A stretch of DNA of 64,000 bases from Hofstenia miamia (taxonomy: Eukaryota > Xenacoelomorpha > Acoela), in assembly GCA_004352715.1 (NCBI GenBank), contig SCFE01000005.1, positions 2,728,192-2,792,191 on the forward strand. The letters are read 5' to 3'. Shown piece by piece: positions 1 to 13,430 of this stretch. A model generated the notes under the pieces. The model was not told the origin of the DNA. It was given only the letters and a program-made list of their open reading frames with translations, and searched no databases. The position numbers were made by a program, and so were the translations under genes. Position 1 is the stretch's first letter; each line of letters starts with the position of its first letter.

Positions 1-77
1 CCAATAAAAGTTAATAATTTTTTTTGAATATTTATAAAAATTATTTTACGTGTCATAAATTTTTTCAGAAAATTTTT

Positions 78-545
78 CTAAAGCTGTTGACGGCTGAAGA
101 CTAACAAACTTCTTTGCAACATCGACAGTTGACTTTTCTTATTCACTAACATCAATGGGTTGAATCTATTCCGATTCATGATTGAGCGAAGTCTCATCTT
201 AGAAAATAGCCTTTCAAGAGTTGCGAATGTAGTCTCTGTTGTCAAGAACAACCTATTTATATTGTATTACGGTTTCCACAATATTTTCGAAGTTGATTGG
301 CTTAGATCCCTTGAAATGGGTGATGACAGGTTTAAACTAACAAAGCAAAGATACATTATAAACTAAATCATTAAAGCCTGATTTCATATTTTTCAAGTTT
401 TCTTTTCCAATTGACCCACTTCTATAAAAACATTGAAGCCAGGATGCTCAAGCCGCCCCTTCATTGAATTGATAATAGAACGAGTTCTCCTCGCCTTTGT
501 TTCAGGATCAGCCCTCTCATCCCAATGCATTGCCACAAGAAGTAC
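78..545 (-). pseudogene. hAT-family transposase remnant (C-terminal dimerisation region)
   Basis: Reading the minus strand from about 248 down to the stop at 78 gives a 56-residue stretch containing ATLERLFSKMRLRSIMN and then RFNPLMLV. This matches the pattern of the hAT C-terminal dimerisation domain (ER-x-FS-x-(L/M)K/R...RS-x-M...RL-x-L). Farther upstream on the same strand (about 420-545) is another readable piece containing MHWDERADPETKARRT, separated by stops and frame changes. No terminal inverted repeats or target duplication are visible because the window begins here. The family assignment rests on motif resemblance only; the gene is clearly dead. Confidence 0.45.
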
Positions 546-1250
546 AGACTGAATCTTAATATTAATAAAAAAAACGTTTAAAAAACACTAAAAACCTTCA
601 TCAAAAGTATTAAAGAAATTATTTTGAATAATGTTTAGTTCTGTAAGATTTTATAAAATTGGTTTTGAAATTTATTTCCTACTACTAATGAAAAATTAGT
701 ATTTTAGAAATTATTTCTCAATAAAACAACACAATTGTTGAATGAATTGCCACATTTTCACTTATAATTTTGTGTGTGGCTAAGGTTGAAGTCAATTCTG
801 CTTAGTTTGTTTGGGCTCCTCTCAGTACTTTTATCTTCCGATGCCGATAATTAGGAAATGAATTCTTCGAGGAAAAAGACTAATTGGAAGAAAATATTGA
901 TTTCAAATAATGCTTGTGATTTGCAAGGAAATAAATTGTATGTTATTAAAACAAATTTTTAATTTCAAATAACTTGTATCATTCAAAGGACTATTAACTT
1001 GGTCTTTCGTAACTATTATCTAATAGTTTGCAAGCATAGAAATAACACTTAAGGAAATAGTGGGGAAGTTAATATCTTAAGACCTATTTGTTTCTTCATA
1101 TATTTTGCACAAATTTAGTGTTTCATTCTCAATATCAATGATGCAAAGTTAATAATGCTATATACATTTTTTAAAATGTAATGATAAGATTAAAAAAATT
1201 TTGGGTAACTACAAAAAGAAAAACTATTCAATATTTGTATTACCAATTGT

Positions 1251-1291
<41 letters not shown>

Positions 1292-2224
1292 AATGTGTAC
1301 ATATTCTTAGCAACAAAGAAGAACTGCAAGTCACAAATAGGTATAATTTGAGGGGTAAATCATTAAAAAATGTACGTCACTTAATTAGCAAATATATTTT
1401 AATATTAAATGAAAATTGATTTACCTCAGTATCTAAGTCATGAAGCTTTTGTAATGAATCCATATAAATATTCGACAAAGCTGAAAGGAGTTAAACACAA
1501 CGAACATTTCTAGGTTAAAATCAAAAGAAACACAATGCAATTTTATAGTAAGAAAATATATTCATACAATAATTTATGAAAATATTGACATATTTCGTTT
1601 TGCATTTTTCAACTTTTAAATTAACAAATATGAAGCGCTAATTTAGTTGTGTTATCACTAATTAGTTCTTATTTATTTATTTTTATATATTTTATGTTTT
1701 CATACAAAGGTCAATCGTCATCTAACGCACATTATAATACAATAACAATCTCCTTAAGAAATTGTCATATAACTATAACTAATCTGTCTTGAGAGAAATA
1801 TAAAATATGAAAATACTTTTTTGAATTTTTTTGAATAAAATAATGTCTAGACCAAAAAATTAACTAAATCACCTCATTGCATCATCTCTTACATCGTTCC
1901 CACTTCTACAATGAGAATCCCTCCATGAAATATGACATGCAGAAATACGTTTCGTCATCAAGTGACAATGAATAGAACTAACTCCTGCCTAGTTATGCAT
2001 ATTATATTTTTTTTGCATCGTATGATGTTTCTTTTTTCTACGTTGTCTTAAAAACACGTCTATTTGAAGATTCGGACAATCACATTTAATTTGTATGTTA
2101 GTTAGGAATATGTTGCAGAAGCAAATGGAGACATTGAACTAAGCAAGCAGAGATTCTGTGTTGGAATTTGGATTAGGAACGTGTGCGGCAGTGACACTGA
2201 CCAGAGGTAAGTGAATAGATGAGG
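249..2224. other. AT-rich stretch, no gene recognised
   Basis: Apart from the hAT remnant at its left edge and the (AT)n tract at 1253-1286, I see nothing with coding character. The open frames are short, low-complexity and shared by both strands. From about 2100 the base composition becomes more purine-rich as the LINE remnant begins. Confidence 0.5.
1253..1286. repeat. (AT)n microsatellite
   Basis: About 34 bases of uninterrupted AT dinucleotide repeat. The apparent tyrosine/isoleucine-repeat open frame over it is a by-product of the repeat. Confidence 0.95.
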
Positions 2225-3645
2225 ATGGTTTGAGGACGAGCAGTGGGGGATAAGATTGAGGAAGTCAAAGAGGAGTACAAGTACTTAGGACTGATAGAGA
2301 AAGATAGAACAGATCATGAGGAAATGAGGACGAGGTAAGAAAAGAATACAAGAGGAGAGTAAGGAAGGCACTACAGAAGTCAGCATTGAATGGGCAGAAT
2401 AGTATAAAAGCAATTAATACATGGGCGATACCAGTGTGAGATATTCGGCAGTAATAGTTAGGTGAACTGAGGGAATTAGACAAGGAGACAAGGAGACAAG
2501 GAAGATGTAGATAGACTGTACATGGCAAGGCATAAAGGAGGAAAAGGACTGCTAAGTGTAGAGGAAACTGTAGAAGCAGAAGCACTAGGGCTAAAGGAAT
2601 ATGTGGTAGAGCAACCTAAAGGGTGCCTACTAGTGGTGACTAAGTAGCTAAGGAAGATAAGAACTGAGAATGAAGGAAGGACAGCATACCAGAGTAGGAT
2701 GGAATCAGAGAGACAAACAAGGTATAGGCAGAAGGTGATGCATGGAGAATACTGGAGGAAAACAGAAAAATGTGAAAGAGAAGAAAGCAACAAGTGGTTA
2801 AAGAAGGCAGGACTGAAAAGAGAAACAGAAGTACTGATAACGGCAGCACAGGAGGAAACAATAAGAACAAACTGGGTGAAAAAACATATAGACAGAAGAA
2901 AGGAAGGAAGTGATAAGTGTAGGAAATAGTGTGAGACAGTAGATCATCTAGTAGCAGGATGTGAGAAGCTGGCGCAGAATGAGTATTGGTTCAGGCATGA
3001 CAAGGTAGGACGAATGGTACACTGGAGCTTGAGCAGGCAGCATGGATTAGATGCAGGAGACAAGTGGTATGAGCACAAGCCACATGGCTTCATAGAAAAT
3101 GAGAAGGTTAAGATATTGTGAGACTTCACAAACGAGCAAGGTGATAGAAGCGCGGAAGCCAGACATAGTAGTGGTAGACAAAGAGAAAAGATTAGGAAGA
3201 GTGATAGACATAGCAGTACCNAGACGAGCAAAGTGATAGAAGCGCGGAAGCCAGACATAGTAGTGGTAGACAAAGAGAAAAGATTAGGAAGAGTGATAGA
3301 CATAGCAGTACCAAAGGACAGGAATGTAGAAAGCAAGGAGAAAGAGATGATAGACAAGTACATTGAGTTGGCAGAGGAAATAGAAAGGCTGTGGAAGTTG
3401 AAGAAGGTTAAAGTAGTCCCGGTAGTAGTAGGAGCACTTGGAGCAGTGAGTAAGAAGCATAAAAGATACTTGAAGGAATTGGGAGTACCAAAGTGGGGAG
3501 GAGCAGTAGCACAGAAGGCAGCATTGTTAGGTACAGCTAGAGTCCTGAGGAAAGTTCTCAGACTTCCCGGGAACTGGTGAGTTCCCCGAGCTGAGAGGGA
3601 TACCAGCATGAAGCTGTGAGAAAGCAAGAATAATAATAATAATAA
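2225..3645 (+). pseudogene. Non-LTR retrotransposon 3' part with CCHC knuckle and restriction-like endonuclease (R2/Dong/NeSL-like)
   Basis: This is the decayed 3' part of a LINE. Broken frames contain KEEYKYLGLI (around 2264), then VDRLYMARHKGGKGLLS (2508-2560), a feature seen downstream of the reverse transcriptase in these elements. At 2910-2965 a CCHC-type knuckle can be read (C-R-K, stop, C ... DHLVAGC). Frame 3233-3580 then carries ARKPDIVVVD ... RVIDIAVP. The spacing PD-x14-D matches the restriction-like endonuclease of site-specific LINEs, in which PD and D bind the metal. The tail VVVGALGAVS ... LLGTARVLRKVL is also typical. The sequence ends in an (AAT)n tail at 3628-3645, as expected for a LINE 3' end. 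Several in-frame stops and the join at 3221 show it is inactive. The exact clade is uncertain. Confidence 0.75.
3132..3312. repeat. 89-bp duplication around a single-N join
   Basis: Bases 3132-3220 recur at 3224-3312 with a single N at 3221 between them. The duplicated piece is the PD...D endonuclease core of the LINE. A repeat that abuts a placeholder base is most simply an overlap left unmerged by the assembler. Confidence 0.85.
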
Positions 3646-3859
3646 AAAGATGTATTATGTCATCAAAAGAATTACATATCTACATGTATGTAAATAAAAT
3701 TGTATAACCTTGTGCAATACTAATGAGAGCAGAAACAATAAAAATATATTTTTTAAGTTGGAGTTTCAGCATAATGATTATTTAAAAACTCATTGAGGTG
3801 ATGATGAATAGTTATAGTTTTCCTTTCTTCGCTTAAAATATTGATGTCACATTTGCAAT

Positions 3860-4600
3860 ATAAATAGCTTGCCAGTCTACATGATCTATGAAAAAATTCA
3901 TGATAACTTTAGTCGTTCTTTTGAACATAAATAACTCTTGCCTTCTAAATTTAGAAGAATAATGAAAAAATATGTGTCGTGTGTCGTAGTGTATTGAAAT
4001 CAGTATTCCAAAGAAGATTTATCAAGCAGAAGATATCATTTAACTGAATTCTTAGGGATATTGGTAATATATTTAAAGTAAAGATGCAAATTTGCCTCTC
4101 CCATTTATCCACCGAATACTTCTTTTTTGAACATTTTCAAGATTGAATATATTTGTTTGATATGCATACCATACCATGCATTAGATTCATACAATAATCC
4201 ATTACGAATCAAATTAATATATAAGGTTGATTATTGATGTTGAATAAGGAATATTCTTTTTGATAAGTCCAAATTTTGATGTAGATTTTCTAATTCTTTG
4301 CAGAATGTGACAGTCCAACGTAGGTCTTAGGTAAAAGTAATAACGTCTTCAATTAACAAATCATTCGATGGACTAGTAATTTTGAGGTCATCAGCATAAA
4401 GATAGCAAGAATTATTAGAGCGACAATCAGGCAAGTCATTAATAAAACTAAAAATAAAATCTGACCTAAACATAATCCTTGCGGTACCCCGTTTGTAACA
4501 TTTTGAATAGAAGAAGAAATATTATTAATTGTTACAATTTGTTTTCGATTTGCTAAACATTCAGTAAAAAGACTAAATAATACTTCCGGGAACAGCCTCG
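3860..4600 (-). pseudogene. Second LINE remnant: reverse transcriptase core and C-terminal region
   Basis: On the minus strand, from about 4600 downward, one frame reads LANRKQIVTINN ... NGVPQGLCLGQILF and a shifted frame continues FINDLPDC ... CYLYADDLKI. The GVPQG and YADD motifs belong to the palm of non-LTR reverse transcriptases. Farther down (about 4170-4050) a frame resembles the usual C-terminal region, with QKRS-like and RWINGRGKF-like sequence. Multiple frameshifts and stops are present. The group (Jockey, I or CR1-like) cannot be settled by eye. Confidence 0.6.
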
Positions 4601-6588
4601 CATTAATAATATTTCATTGCAGTAAATGTGCATAATCTCTATGACTTCATATATTTCTAGTTCACTTGCCATAAATGTAAAAATATATAAGGAAAAGTTA
4701 AATTTGTGAGAAACACAATACCTGGAGTCAAATTGGTTAAATTAAAGAAACAAAACATTTAACTCTGTTAATATCTACGCTTAGGTATGCAATAAATATA
4801 GACGTGACTTTAATCACCACCCATTGTTGTTCTACATTATTTTAATCACAAGAACAAGACAATCTACGGCATTGCATAAGCAACCCTCGATCCTACAAAA
4901 TTATACTACTTTGGTTTTTATAGGTAATTACACAGCTGTAAAAAAATTAACATAAATAAGGTATGCATACACATCAAACAGCTCATTCCATTATTTAACA
5001 ACAAGTAGACCTCTATATATGATAGCGATTCTTCTTCAATGCATAAGATATTGAAACTTTAAATTCCATAGGAATTGGTGAATCCACCCGCAATATATTG
5101 CAATTTGGATTTGAAGTATTTCGGCCTTGATGCTTGTTTGTCGAAGTGCAATTGAATGCAAATGTCTTAAATTAGAAAAATTTTAAGAGAATTTAAAAGA
5201 GATTTTTTTGAAACTAAGATTTTCTTAATGGGACAGAATGCAATTCTAAGACAAGAATTTGAAAAAAAATCTGAAAAATAGAAAGTTATTTATTCAATGA
5301 ATAATTATGTAGTATCAACTCAATAGCTAATACAGCATTATATGAACATGCTTTGATTTTTAATCAGATGCAAAATGTTTAATGGATTATTACACTATGC
5401 TTAGTAGTGTAATAGGCATAATTTTCTAATTGCTTTAATTGCAGATATTTTTGGAAATAACAGCGAATTACTTGGATGAGTCAAATAGATCGCTAGCCCG
5501 GATGAAATTTCAAATCTAAAACATGAAAGCAAAAATACTATCAAGCCAAGCTTAATTAACGTTAAAAAAATCATATTTTTTAATTTACAAAAAATTCTTC
5601 AAGCAAACTTAATATCTTAGAACTCATTTGGATCAGAAATATAATGTAAGCTTTATATTCTAAGCCGATCATAGATCGATATCAAATTTTTTCTCCTATT
5701 TATTGAAAACATTTGACCATGCAAAGCATAGCTAAATTTAGTAGATTATAATCAATATGCTAGTTATAATAAATTGATTGGTTTATTGTTGAACAATCAA
5801 ATTCAAATTTACTAATCTATTTTTTGTAAATATAATTTTTTCAATTTTTTGATTTGGAATCCCAAGCTCAGGCTTGCGATCCTGCCTGCGCTTACCAAAT
5901 ACTAATTTAAGTAAAACGTATGCATGTGTCAGCAACCATCAAACAAAAATTATCAAGGGCATTTAAATTTCCATATTAATTATTTCATAAAATACACAAC
6001 AATTACTAATAAAATAAATTTAAATTAGTCAATATGACTAATGAAATGTAATAGGCAAGGTTGCATTTTTAATAAATTAGAATACCTGCAAAATGACACA
6101 AATGTATGAAGAAAAAGTATTTTTATGGCATAAAGTGGGACTAAAATACGTGGGAAGTGATGAACCACAGATGCAAAAGAGACGGTTTGGAGCCTAGATT
6201 TGACTGCTAAATAAAAGCTTCAATCGATATAGTAACATGAATATGCAAAATATATGTAAATTAAAATATTCGCTTTTTTACGCCACAAAAATCTCGAAAA
6301 TGGTACAGTAAATTTTTGTACTGAACTTGAGCAAAACATTCACTTAATCTGTTAGGTGTACTATGTAAATCCGTCGTGGACTGTACAGTTGATTGTTTCT
6401 CTTAAAATTTTATAGTACAACTGACTGTATTCTGAAACCCTATTTCTGGTACCGTATTTCAGTTTTTATTGAGAACAGAATTGTTATTAAAGTAGTTTTT
6501 AAACAACAAAACTTTTTAAAACTTGTATATTTTGCCAATATATTCTACATATATTGATAACATGGGCAGGTGACAGCACATGTCCATC

Positions 6589-6595
<7 letters not shown>

Positions 6596-6620
<25 letters not shown>
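6596..6620. repeat. (TA)n microsatellite
   Basis: About 25 bases of TA dinucleotide repeat. Confidence 0.9.
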
Positions 6621-7559
6621 GAAGTATGGAACTGAACTAATTTAATACATATGAGTACGAGAAGTAATGCTTGGTATGAAAGTAGTATTGAAAGTATGAG
6701 TACTCCAAAAATTTTATCCAAATGATTTAGTAAGGAGTTACTTGCCCTATTCTATTATCAGCAAATGGGGCAAATTTTTGACTAAAATTTTTTAAATGAA
6801 ATTTTTAAATCCTTAATACTTGTACAGCTTGCTTCGAAGAGGACATTCAGAAATTCAGTAATTGAACTTTCATAAAAAAACTTCAAAGTTATGTTTGATA
6901 GATTCATTCATTTACGTGTATCGCATTTGCAATTTTTTTGGATAGATTTCATTAATATTGATGGGATAAATTCATGTGCAAAAATGTTTTGATTTATTCA
7001 TAAATATAGTATTTTTGGAAAAATTCATTACTTCAAAGGGAAATTACGTGTTTATATATAAACATATTTATTATTGAAAGTGGACTAACAATCGTTAATT
7101 AAAATTTGTTCGAAGACCTTGGAAATAGAAAGCAGCAAAAACATTTAAGGAAATTAATTTATTGAGAAATATTTCCCTTCTAGTTAATGTGAACATTTAG
7201 GATTAATGTAAAAATTTGCGTTGATACATTAACTGTTTATGAGTAATGATTGACAGGAAGTTGTATTTATTCTTTCATTTTTGTAGATATTTGAATGTCA
7301 TTATTATCATCCAATACTGACAATAAATGACATCAACAATCATAGAAATTACCCATTTCCTAATATATATTTGTCTTCTTTCAAGCAACTGCTTTTCGTG
7401 ACAAAGAATTATAGCAATATCTATTCAACTTAGAATTATATATTTAACTTGACAACAAAATGCAAAATACTTAATTGTTTTATTGTTTAAAAATTTGTGC
7501 TGTGATGTTCATCCCTAGAAGTATTCAAAGACTTAAGCTATAGTCTCTATTATGAAAAG

Positions 7560-7561
<2 letters not shown>

Positions 7562-7611
<50 letters not shown>
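7562..7611. repeat. (AT)n microsatellite
   Basis: 50 bases of uninterrupted AT repeat. Confidence 0.95.
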
Positions 7612-7614
<3 letters not shown>

Positions 7615-9916
7615 TATATCTACCAGACTTGTCAAAGAGTCGAGCTGAGCCGAGCCGAGTTGAGCTTAAGCAGAGTATTGGATATACAACGAGCATAAAA
7701 CGAACCGTTTTTAAGTAAGCCAAATTTATAGTGCTGCTTGTTAATTTGATTATGCAGATTTTTCTTATTTTTTCATTCAATATTCCTTACTTTTAATCTT
7801 ATTTTAGAAATGTTTATTAAATAATAGGAACAGCAATGAAAAAATCTCATAAAATCAATCAAAACATTTGGAATCCAACATGATACAGAATTAAACTAGT
7901 TTGACGGATTTGAAATGTAGTCTGCTTTATTAATGTTGGAAAATTCCAATTTAAAATCAGCAATTTATCAAGAAACATGTACGAGCTACACTAGAAACAG
8001 AAAAAGTTTAGAGAATTCATTTTTGCATATGATATTATATTTTTTAGGTATACTGTAGGTCTCTTTAGAAGGGCAAGCATCTTGCCGAAGACTTTCATTA
8101 TCAAGGATCAACATCAAGGATAAGTGCATGGAACTTAGAAAAGGTCAGTCATTCCAAGTTAAGCTATTCTAATTGAGCTAATTTAATGTCAAGCCTAGAT
8201 ATCAAATCAACTTTTATAAAAAGTTAAAAAGCGTTGGAAGGAAACAAGGTATATTTTGATATTGATAAAATGATTAATAGTTGATTTTAAAATATCAAGT
8301 AAAAGATATGAGTATAAAACTTTGCTTTCTCTTCTCATTACTATAAATTAGTTGCGTCCAATAATATATTCTTTCTACTTCACTCTTTTTCATAGCATAT
8401 ATATTATAGATTAAGGAAATTTGCAGAAGCAAGTCACGTTCAAAAACCAGTTACAAATTCCCCACATGTGCGTTCTAACCTCAATTAATCAAACGATATT
8501 AAGTAATCAAAAATGAAAATTTAAATTTTTGATTTTTGAAAATAACTTTGTTGTAAAACCTTCTTGCAAATTTGTGCCAGTTTATCTCATCCTTCCATTA
8601 TGAACCAAAAAATAAATTTTTTCCAAAAAGTTTACATTGTCAAAACTACATTTTTACGATTTGATGCTCTTTATAAAATTCTTAGATTTAGCACCAAAAG
8701 AATTGAATTCATATTGCAAGGAAGTTATAAATAATGTGGGAAGGGTCAAATGTGAACCGAACCGAGATATGTTCAACCCGAATTTAACGCGAATTCAAGA
8801 TTAAAATTTTAACCAGATTTCAACAGATTCTATCCTTCAAATTCTAACCTGATAAATATTGAAAAATAATAAAATTTGTTTTTAATACTTAACATTTTTT
8901 TCCTGTTTTGAAGCAGATTTAAGGCTTCTATGAAAGTGCAGGAAGCCTTTCTGTCATAGTTAATATAGACACTGTGATAAAAAATAAATTTCTTAAATCT
9001 AAGTCAATTGTTCCATAAATAAATCATATTCAACTTAAAACAGAAACAGTTTTTTCAACCCGAACACAACCTATTTTGTATTCAAAAACTGAGCTCGACC
9101 GCAACCCTATTCTACCGGTGGACAGACTCAATCTATTAATGAACGGACCACGATTATATCCTGCCTAGCGACACTAATAATGTGCTAAGCGCTTGAAAAC
9201 TACAGAAAAGAGGTTATAGAGCAAATAATTAAACTTTCGAATTTGCAACAGCCTGCTGTTTATGTGTCTATGATCTTCTAATACACAATTTTTCTTGCAG
9301 TTGACTTGCCAATACATAATTTAGAATGTGAAATAAAAACACAATTTTCGTTTGCATGCGATCTGATTGTAGTGACATATTTCATAAAATTGACATGGAA
9401 ACATGGACATAAAAACCTTGCCACGGCAATCATTTGTTCGAGGATATCTCAGTAAAAATTTATTGTGCAAAGGCGCTGCAAGATAATTTTTGATCGAGTT
9501 AAAAAACTTTACGTTAATAAATATTCAATAGCAAAGAAAATATGCTACTATTGTTACTACTATTGTTACTACATGTAAACGTGAAGATATATTTGCAATA
9601 CGTCCAATTATATCAATATAAGAAAATTTTGAGTGCGAGTATTCCTCATCAATCACTATGTCACAAATATCTTCAGATATTTTAGAAAATTAAATTAAAA
9701 GTAAGCAATTCTATTTTGTAATTGTTTATTGCTTAGTTTAGTCCTATTTTTCATTAAGTTTTCATTAATCAACTAATAAATAAAATTTATGTTTTAAGCA
9801 CTTATAATTCACTTCCATTGGGTGGTACACTTCAAAGCTTCCATGTCTGTAACAGGTAATATCAAGTAATGCGCGCTCGCTAAATACACCATGAGACCTG
9901 TAAAGAACTTAATCAA

Positions 9917-9973
9917 AGGTTTGAGTCACAAGTATCTTCGGATGCGTCGGTTCGTATCCCACCTCTGTCACCA
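9917..9973 (+). pseudogene. tRNA-Leu-like 3' half
   Basis: The stretch with TATCTTCGGATGCG followed by GGTTCGTATCCCACC and a terminal CCA resembles the variable arm, T arm and acceptor end of a class II tRNA-Leu. The B-box-like GGTTCGTATCC has one departure from the consensus. I cannot fold a matching 5' half upstream. It may be a tRNA fragment, a SINE head or chance. Confidence 0.3.
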
Positions 9974-12900
9974 TGTAAAGAACTTAATTAGAATAATAAA
10001 ATAATTTATTGTCTTTACCTAATGTTACAAATGCCTATATATTCTAAACCACAACTGGTGGGGGAGACCAGATCCTCACGCAGCGCGTCCCCGACAACAC
10101 AGGCAACTACCTTGCATCTACACGTGGTGTTTACCATCTGCATGGCACAAGACCTTAACCGTATCATAGTAAGAGGGATGATAATTTTAGCAGAAACGAG
10201 ATATCCTAATATCATGAAATCAATGAAGCACCTACTTCTCGATTAAATTGTAAGCACCAATGTACATATCAAAGTAAAAAGCCATTGTCCGTGTAATATA
10301 GGAAGAAACTTTATTGAAATTTTCAACATACTGTAGTTCCTTTTCAAACAATACGAAACGTGTGCTCACAACAATGGATGCCACTACAAAAACTATGCCA
10401 CTATGTTCATGCAAAAAATTATTTAGAAATATACTATTCATTAAATTCATTTTTCAATCCAACATTACTGATAGGTTCAATCGAACAGGTTTGTTTGGTT
10501 TATTTTGCCTTTGGGGTGGGGGTGGGTGGGTGAATTTTTTATGTAAGAAAGAAAATATGTGACATAGACCACACAATTGTTTTTTAACTAGTCTATAAAA
10601 TTATTTCGCATGATGTTGAAGATAAATGGTTTGTAATATATTTCCAACAAAAATGTTGTATTGTTAATTTTAAGGTCTTGAGAATTTACAATTATGATGA
10701 TGATAAGTTTTTTGACATGAAAGAATACCTCGTACTCCAAATATAACCTATATATTTACTAAGTAAATATTTTCAATTACCCTACAACAATGCGTGTAGT
10801 TTTACAATATATAGGATTGGAGAAATCATAATTTTCAAAGCCTAAAATATATTTTCAATGCTTCTCGCCAGCGATCTATACCGCGTCGCATCTATAGTCG
10901 GGTAATACCGAGCATGATTCACAAGTAAAGTAATTCTAAAAATATTTATGTAGGCGTGTTCAACTGCGAAAAGCTAATCACCATCTTCGAGTCGGACAAG
11001 CGAAAATAAGCGATGGTAAAAGAAGTGAAAAACTACGAATTTCTATGCATCTTTTAGCAGCCGAGAGTAAAAGAACCTCAGTGAAAAGAGGATAATATAT
11101 TAATGATTTAAGTCTAAATTAAAAAATATTTGCTCTCAACACCACTTTAAATAATAATTAAAATTGATTTAAGGAAGGACGTTGCAAATTGAATTCACAA
11201 TTTTTTAGCACAGAACAGGGAAATAATAAATTACACGCGAGTCATTAATCTAGCAAATTGCGAGCGACAGAAAATACAAAACACGCTATAATTGTGTAGC
11301 TACTCACATAGGAAAACTGCATTAACCTAATCACATTTCCTTGCTAAATTGTATTGACGTTCAAATTTTCAAGGAAGGGCCATTGAAGCAAACTTATAGC
11401 TAAAGATTTCCGAACTCAAATAGTATTTTAAGAGTTACAATTCAGTTGAAATGCAAACGGCATGAAGCTCCAAGAAAGCTACCTTCAAAAATATAAAATT
11501 TAACATAGTTTTCATCTATGAGTTTATCTACAACCCACTTTTTCAATCTATTATTTAAGTGTTCTCCATAACAAAAAAGTTTATCAAAACAATATAAGCA
11601 ATTTTTTCTAAATATAAAAAAATATAATAATAATATGTAGAAGATAAGACGCTTGCCGTTATTTACTACTGTTGACAAAAAATATAATCTGCATATGTAT
11701 ATATAAAACCCATACAAATTTAGTTTTACAATTGTATTTTTCACTAAAAATACTGTGAAATTTATAAAAATATCATACGCATTTTTTTGTTGAACTAGTG
11801 GGAATCATTATTTTTTAAGGTCAAAGAAGCCCTAATATAACTAAATAAAGTTTCTTGAAATTCATTATTAAAGTTTTGTCTCTTCACGGAATTATATCCG
11901 CCCAAAACAAAATTTGAAAAATTTTACGCTAGATGTCGTTGTTTGAATCTTAAAAAATGCTGCATAAGTTTGGATGCTAAAATTATATTTTATGAATATC
12001 TTAGCATGAGCATGCAATTCTTCGCAAATTCCTCGTACATGAAACATTATCAACGGAGCCATTTATCACTGATTATGAGGAAAATCTTATTTGATTTTGA
12101 TAAATGAAAATTTGCAGTAATTGGAAAAACTTTAAAACGTTTTGTATGCAGTAATTTAATCTTCCTGTCATAGAAATAGCTTAAATTTGAATGACTCACA
12201 AATGTGACAAAACCATCAGACAATGTATACTTCCGTAATTCAGCACAGAACAGGGCCGCAGCCACGGAGGAGCATTGCACGCCAAACATTAACCACAAAA
12301 TCGGCCTGCTGCTGAATGTTGCTATGACATATTCTGATATAATAGACTGTAATAATAACTGAATTGGAAAAGAATCATTGTCATAAGAAAACTGCTAGTT
12401 TTTATGTATATGCAGTGCCTCATTCTTTAATTGTAGCTGTTCTCCATTTTGCTGAATTCTTTAAAGCAATGAACTCCATTTTTGCTTAGCATGATGTCGC
12501 TCTTACAATGTTCCACTGTACTGCTACTAATGAAAGGTATTTCCTGCTCTACATCTTCAATTGACGCATTTGAAAATGTTGTTGTTATATTTTTCACCAA
12601 TGATATAATAAGTTTCGAGAAGAGATTTTCTTTTCTAGCATGTAATAAAATAATGCAATTTTATATAAAAATCGCAGACTTCAAATGTTCTTATACCCAT
12701 CAGCATTTCTTGAATGCATTTGTGGTTTACGCTTAGTCTGAATTTCCTTTCGTGCCTTTAGATGGAGAGATTCCAATTTTATTATTTGCAAAAGGTACAT
12801 TTTATCTCCTCAAAATATATATGATTTATAGCTCGAACTCTTAATCACATACAAGATAGTTTTTGATAATCAGAAATGAATTTATAGATGACTTAGATTT

Positions 12901-13430
12901 TATAAGTGTCGGCATTTTAAACTTTTTAATTGAATAGGCTATTTTATTAATTGTTGCATTTTTGAAAATTTCAAAGTAAGTATAAACTTAATAATCTAAA
13001 TATCAACAACAAATAATTAACTCATAAAGATAAAATATTTGAAGAGTTGTCAAAAAGAAAATATATTTGCTCCTTAGAACAACTATATACTAAAGGAACT
13101 AGGGAAATTCGCTATTGGATTTGATCTTTTGTTCACATCCACTCTACTATAAAACACCAATTAATATAAAGCTTTCCTATCCAACTGATCACGATGGGGT
13201 CTTGTGCATACCAACTTCAAAAACAAAGAACGAAAGTACATTAGTGTCATTCAGGGATATGCGGGATCCAAATAAATTTCGTTTCTTTCAAATTTGAACT
13301 TTAGAATAATATAAACCAACCAAATTGATACTGCGGTTGAACGTTTTAATCATTTGGTATTATAATGTCTGAACATCAAAAGAGCGAAAATGAAAAAAAT
13401 TTTTTCTCTACAATCGCCCAAATATGTTTA
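9974..13430. other. AT-rich region, no gene recognised
   Basis: Open frames here are short and overlap on both strands, with no family motif that I recognise. The one feature that stands out is the guanine-run cluster at 10513-10530. Confidence 0.45.
10513..10530 (+). other. Strong G-quadruplex motif
   Basis: Four guanine runs of 4, 5, 3 and 3 bases are separated by single T loops (GGGGTGGGGGTGGGTGGG). One-base loops favour a very stable parallel quadruplex. It is conspicuous because the surrounding DNA is strongly AT-rich. Confidence 0.85.

Larger units (their letters stand above)
4600..9910. other. Long AT-rich region without recognisable genes
   Basis: About 5.3 kb in which I recognise no coding region or RNA gene. 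It contains (AT)n tracts at 6596-6620 and 7562-7611. A locally repetitive GAGC/GAGCC stretch lies at 7638-7668, and a similar CCGAACC-type stretch at 8755-8775. Confidence 0.5.

Noticed and set aside
1201-1419. Tyrosine-isoleucine repeat protein
   Set aside because: Translation of an (AT)n microsatellite; the same applies at 7550-7780.
2265-3627. Large leucine/serine-rich minus-strand frames
   Set aside because: Antisense of the purine-rich LINE. The plus strand carries the endonuclease and RT-related motifs.
7638-7668. GAGCTGAGCCGAGCCGAG stretch as a regulatory site
   Set aside because: A short degenerate repeat with no partner or neighbouring gene to support a function.
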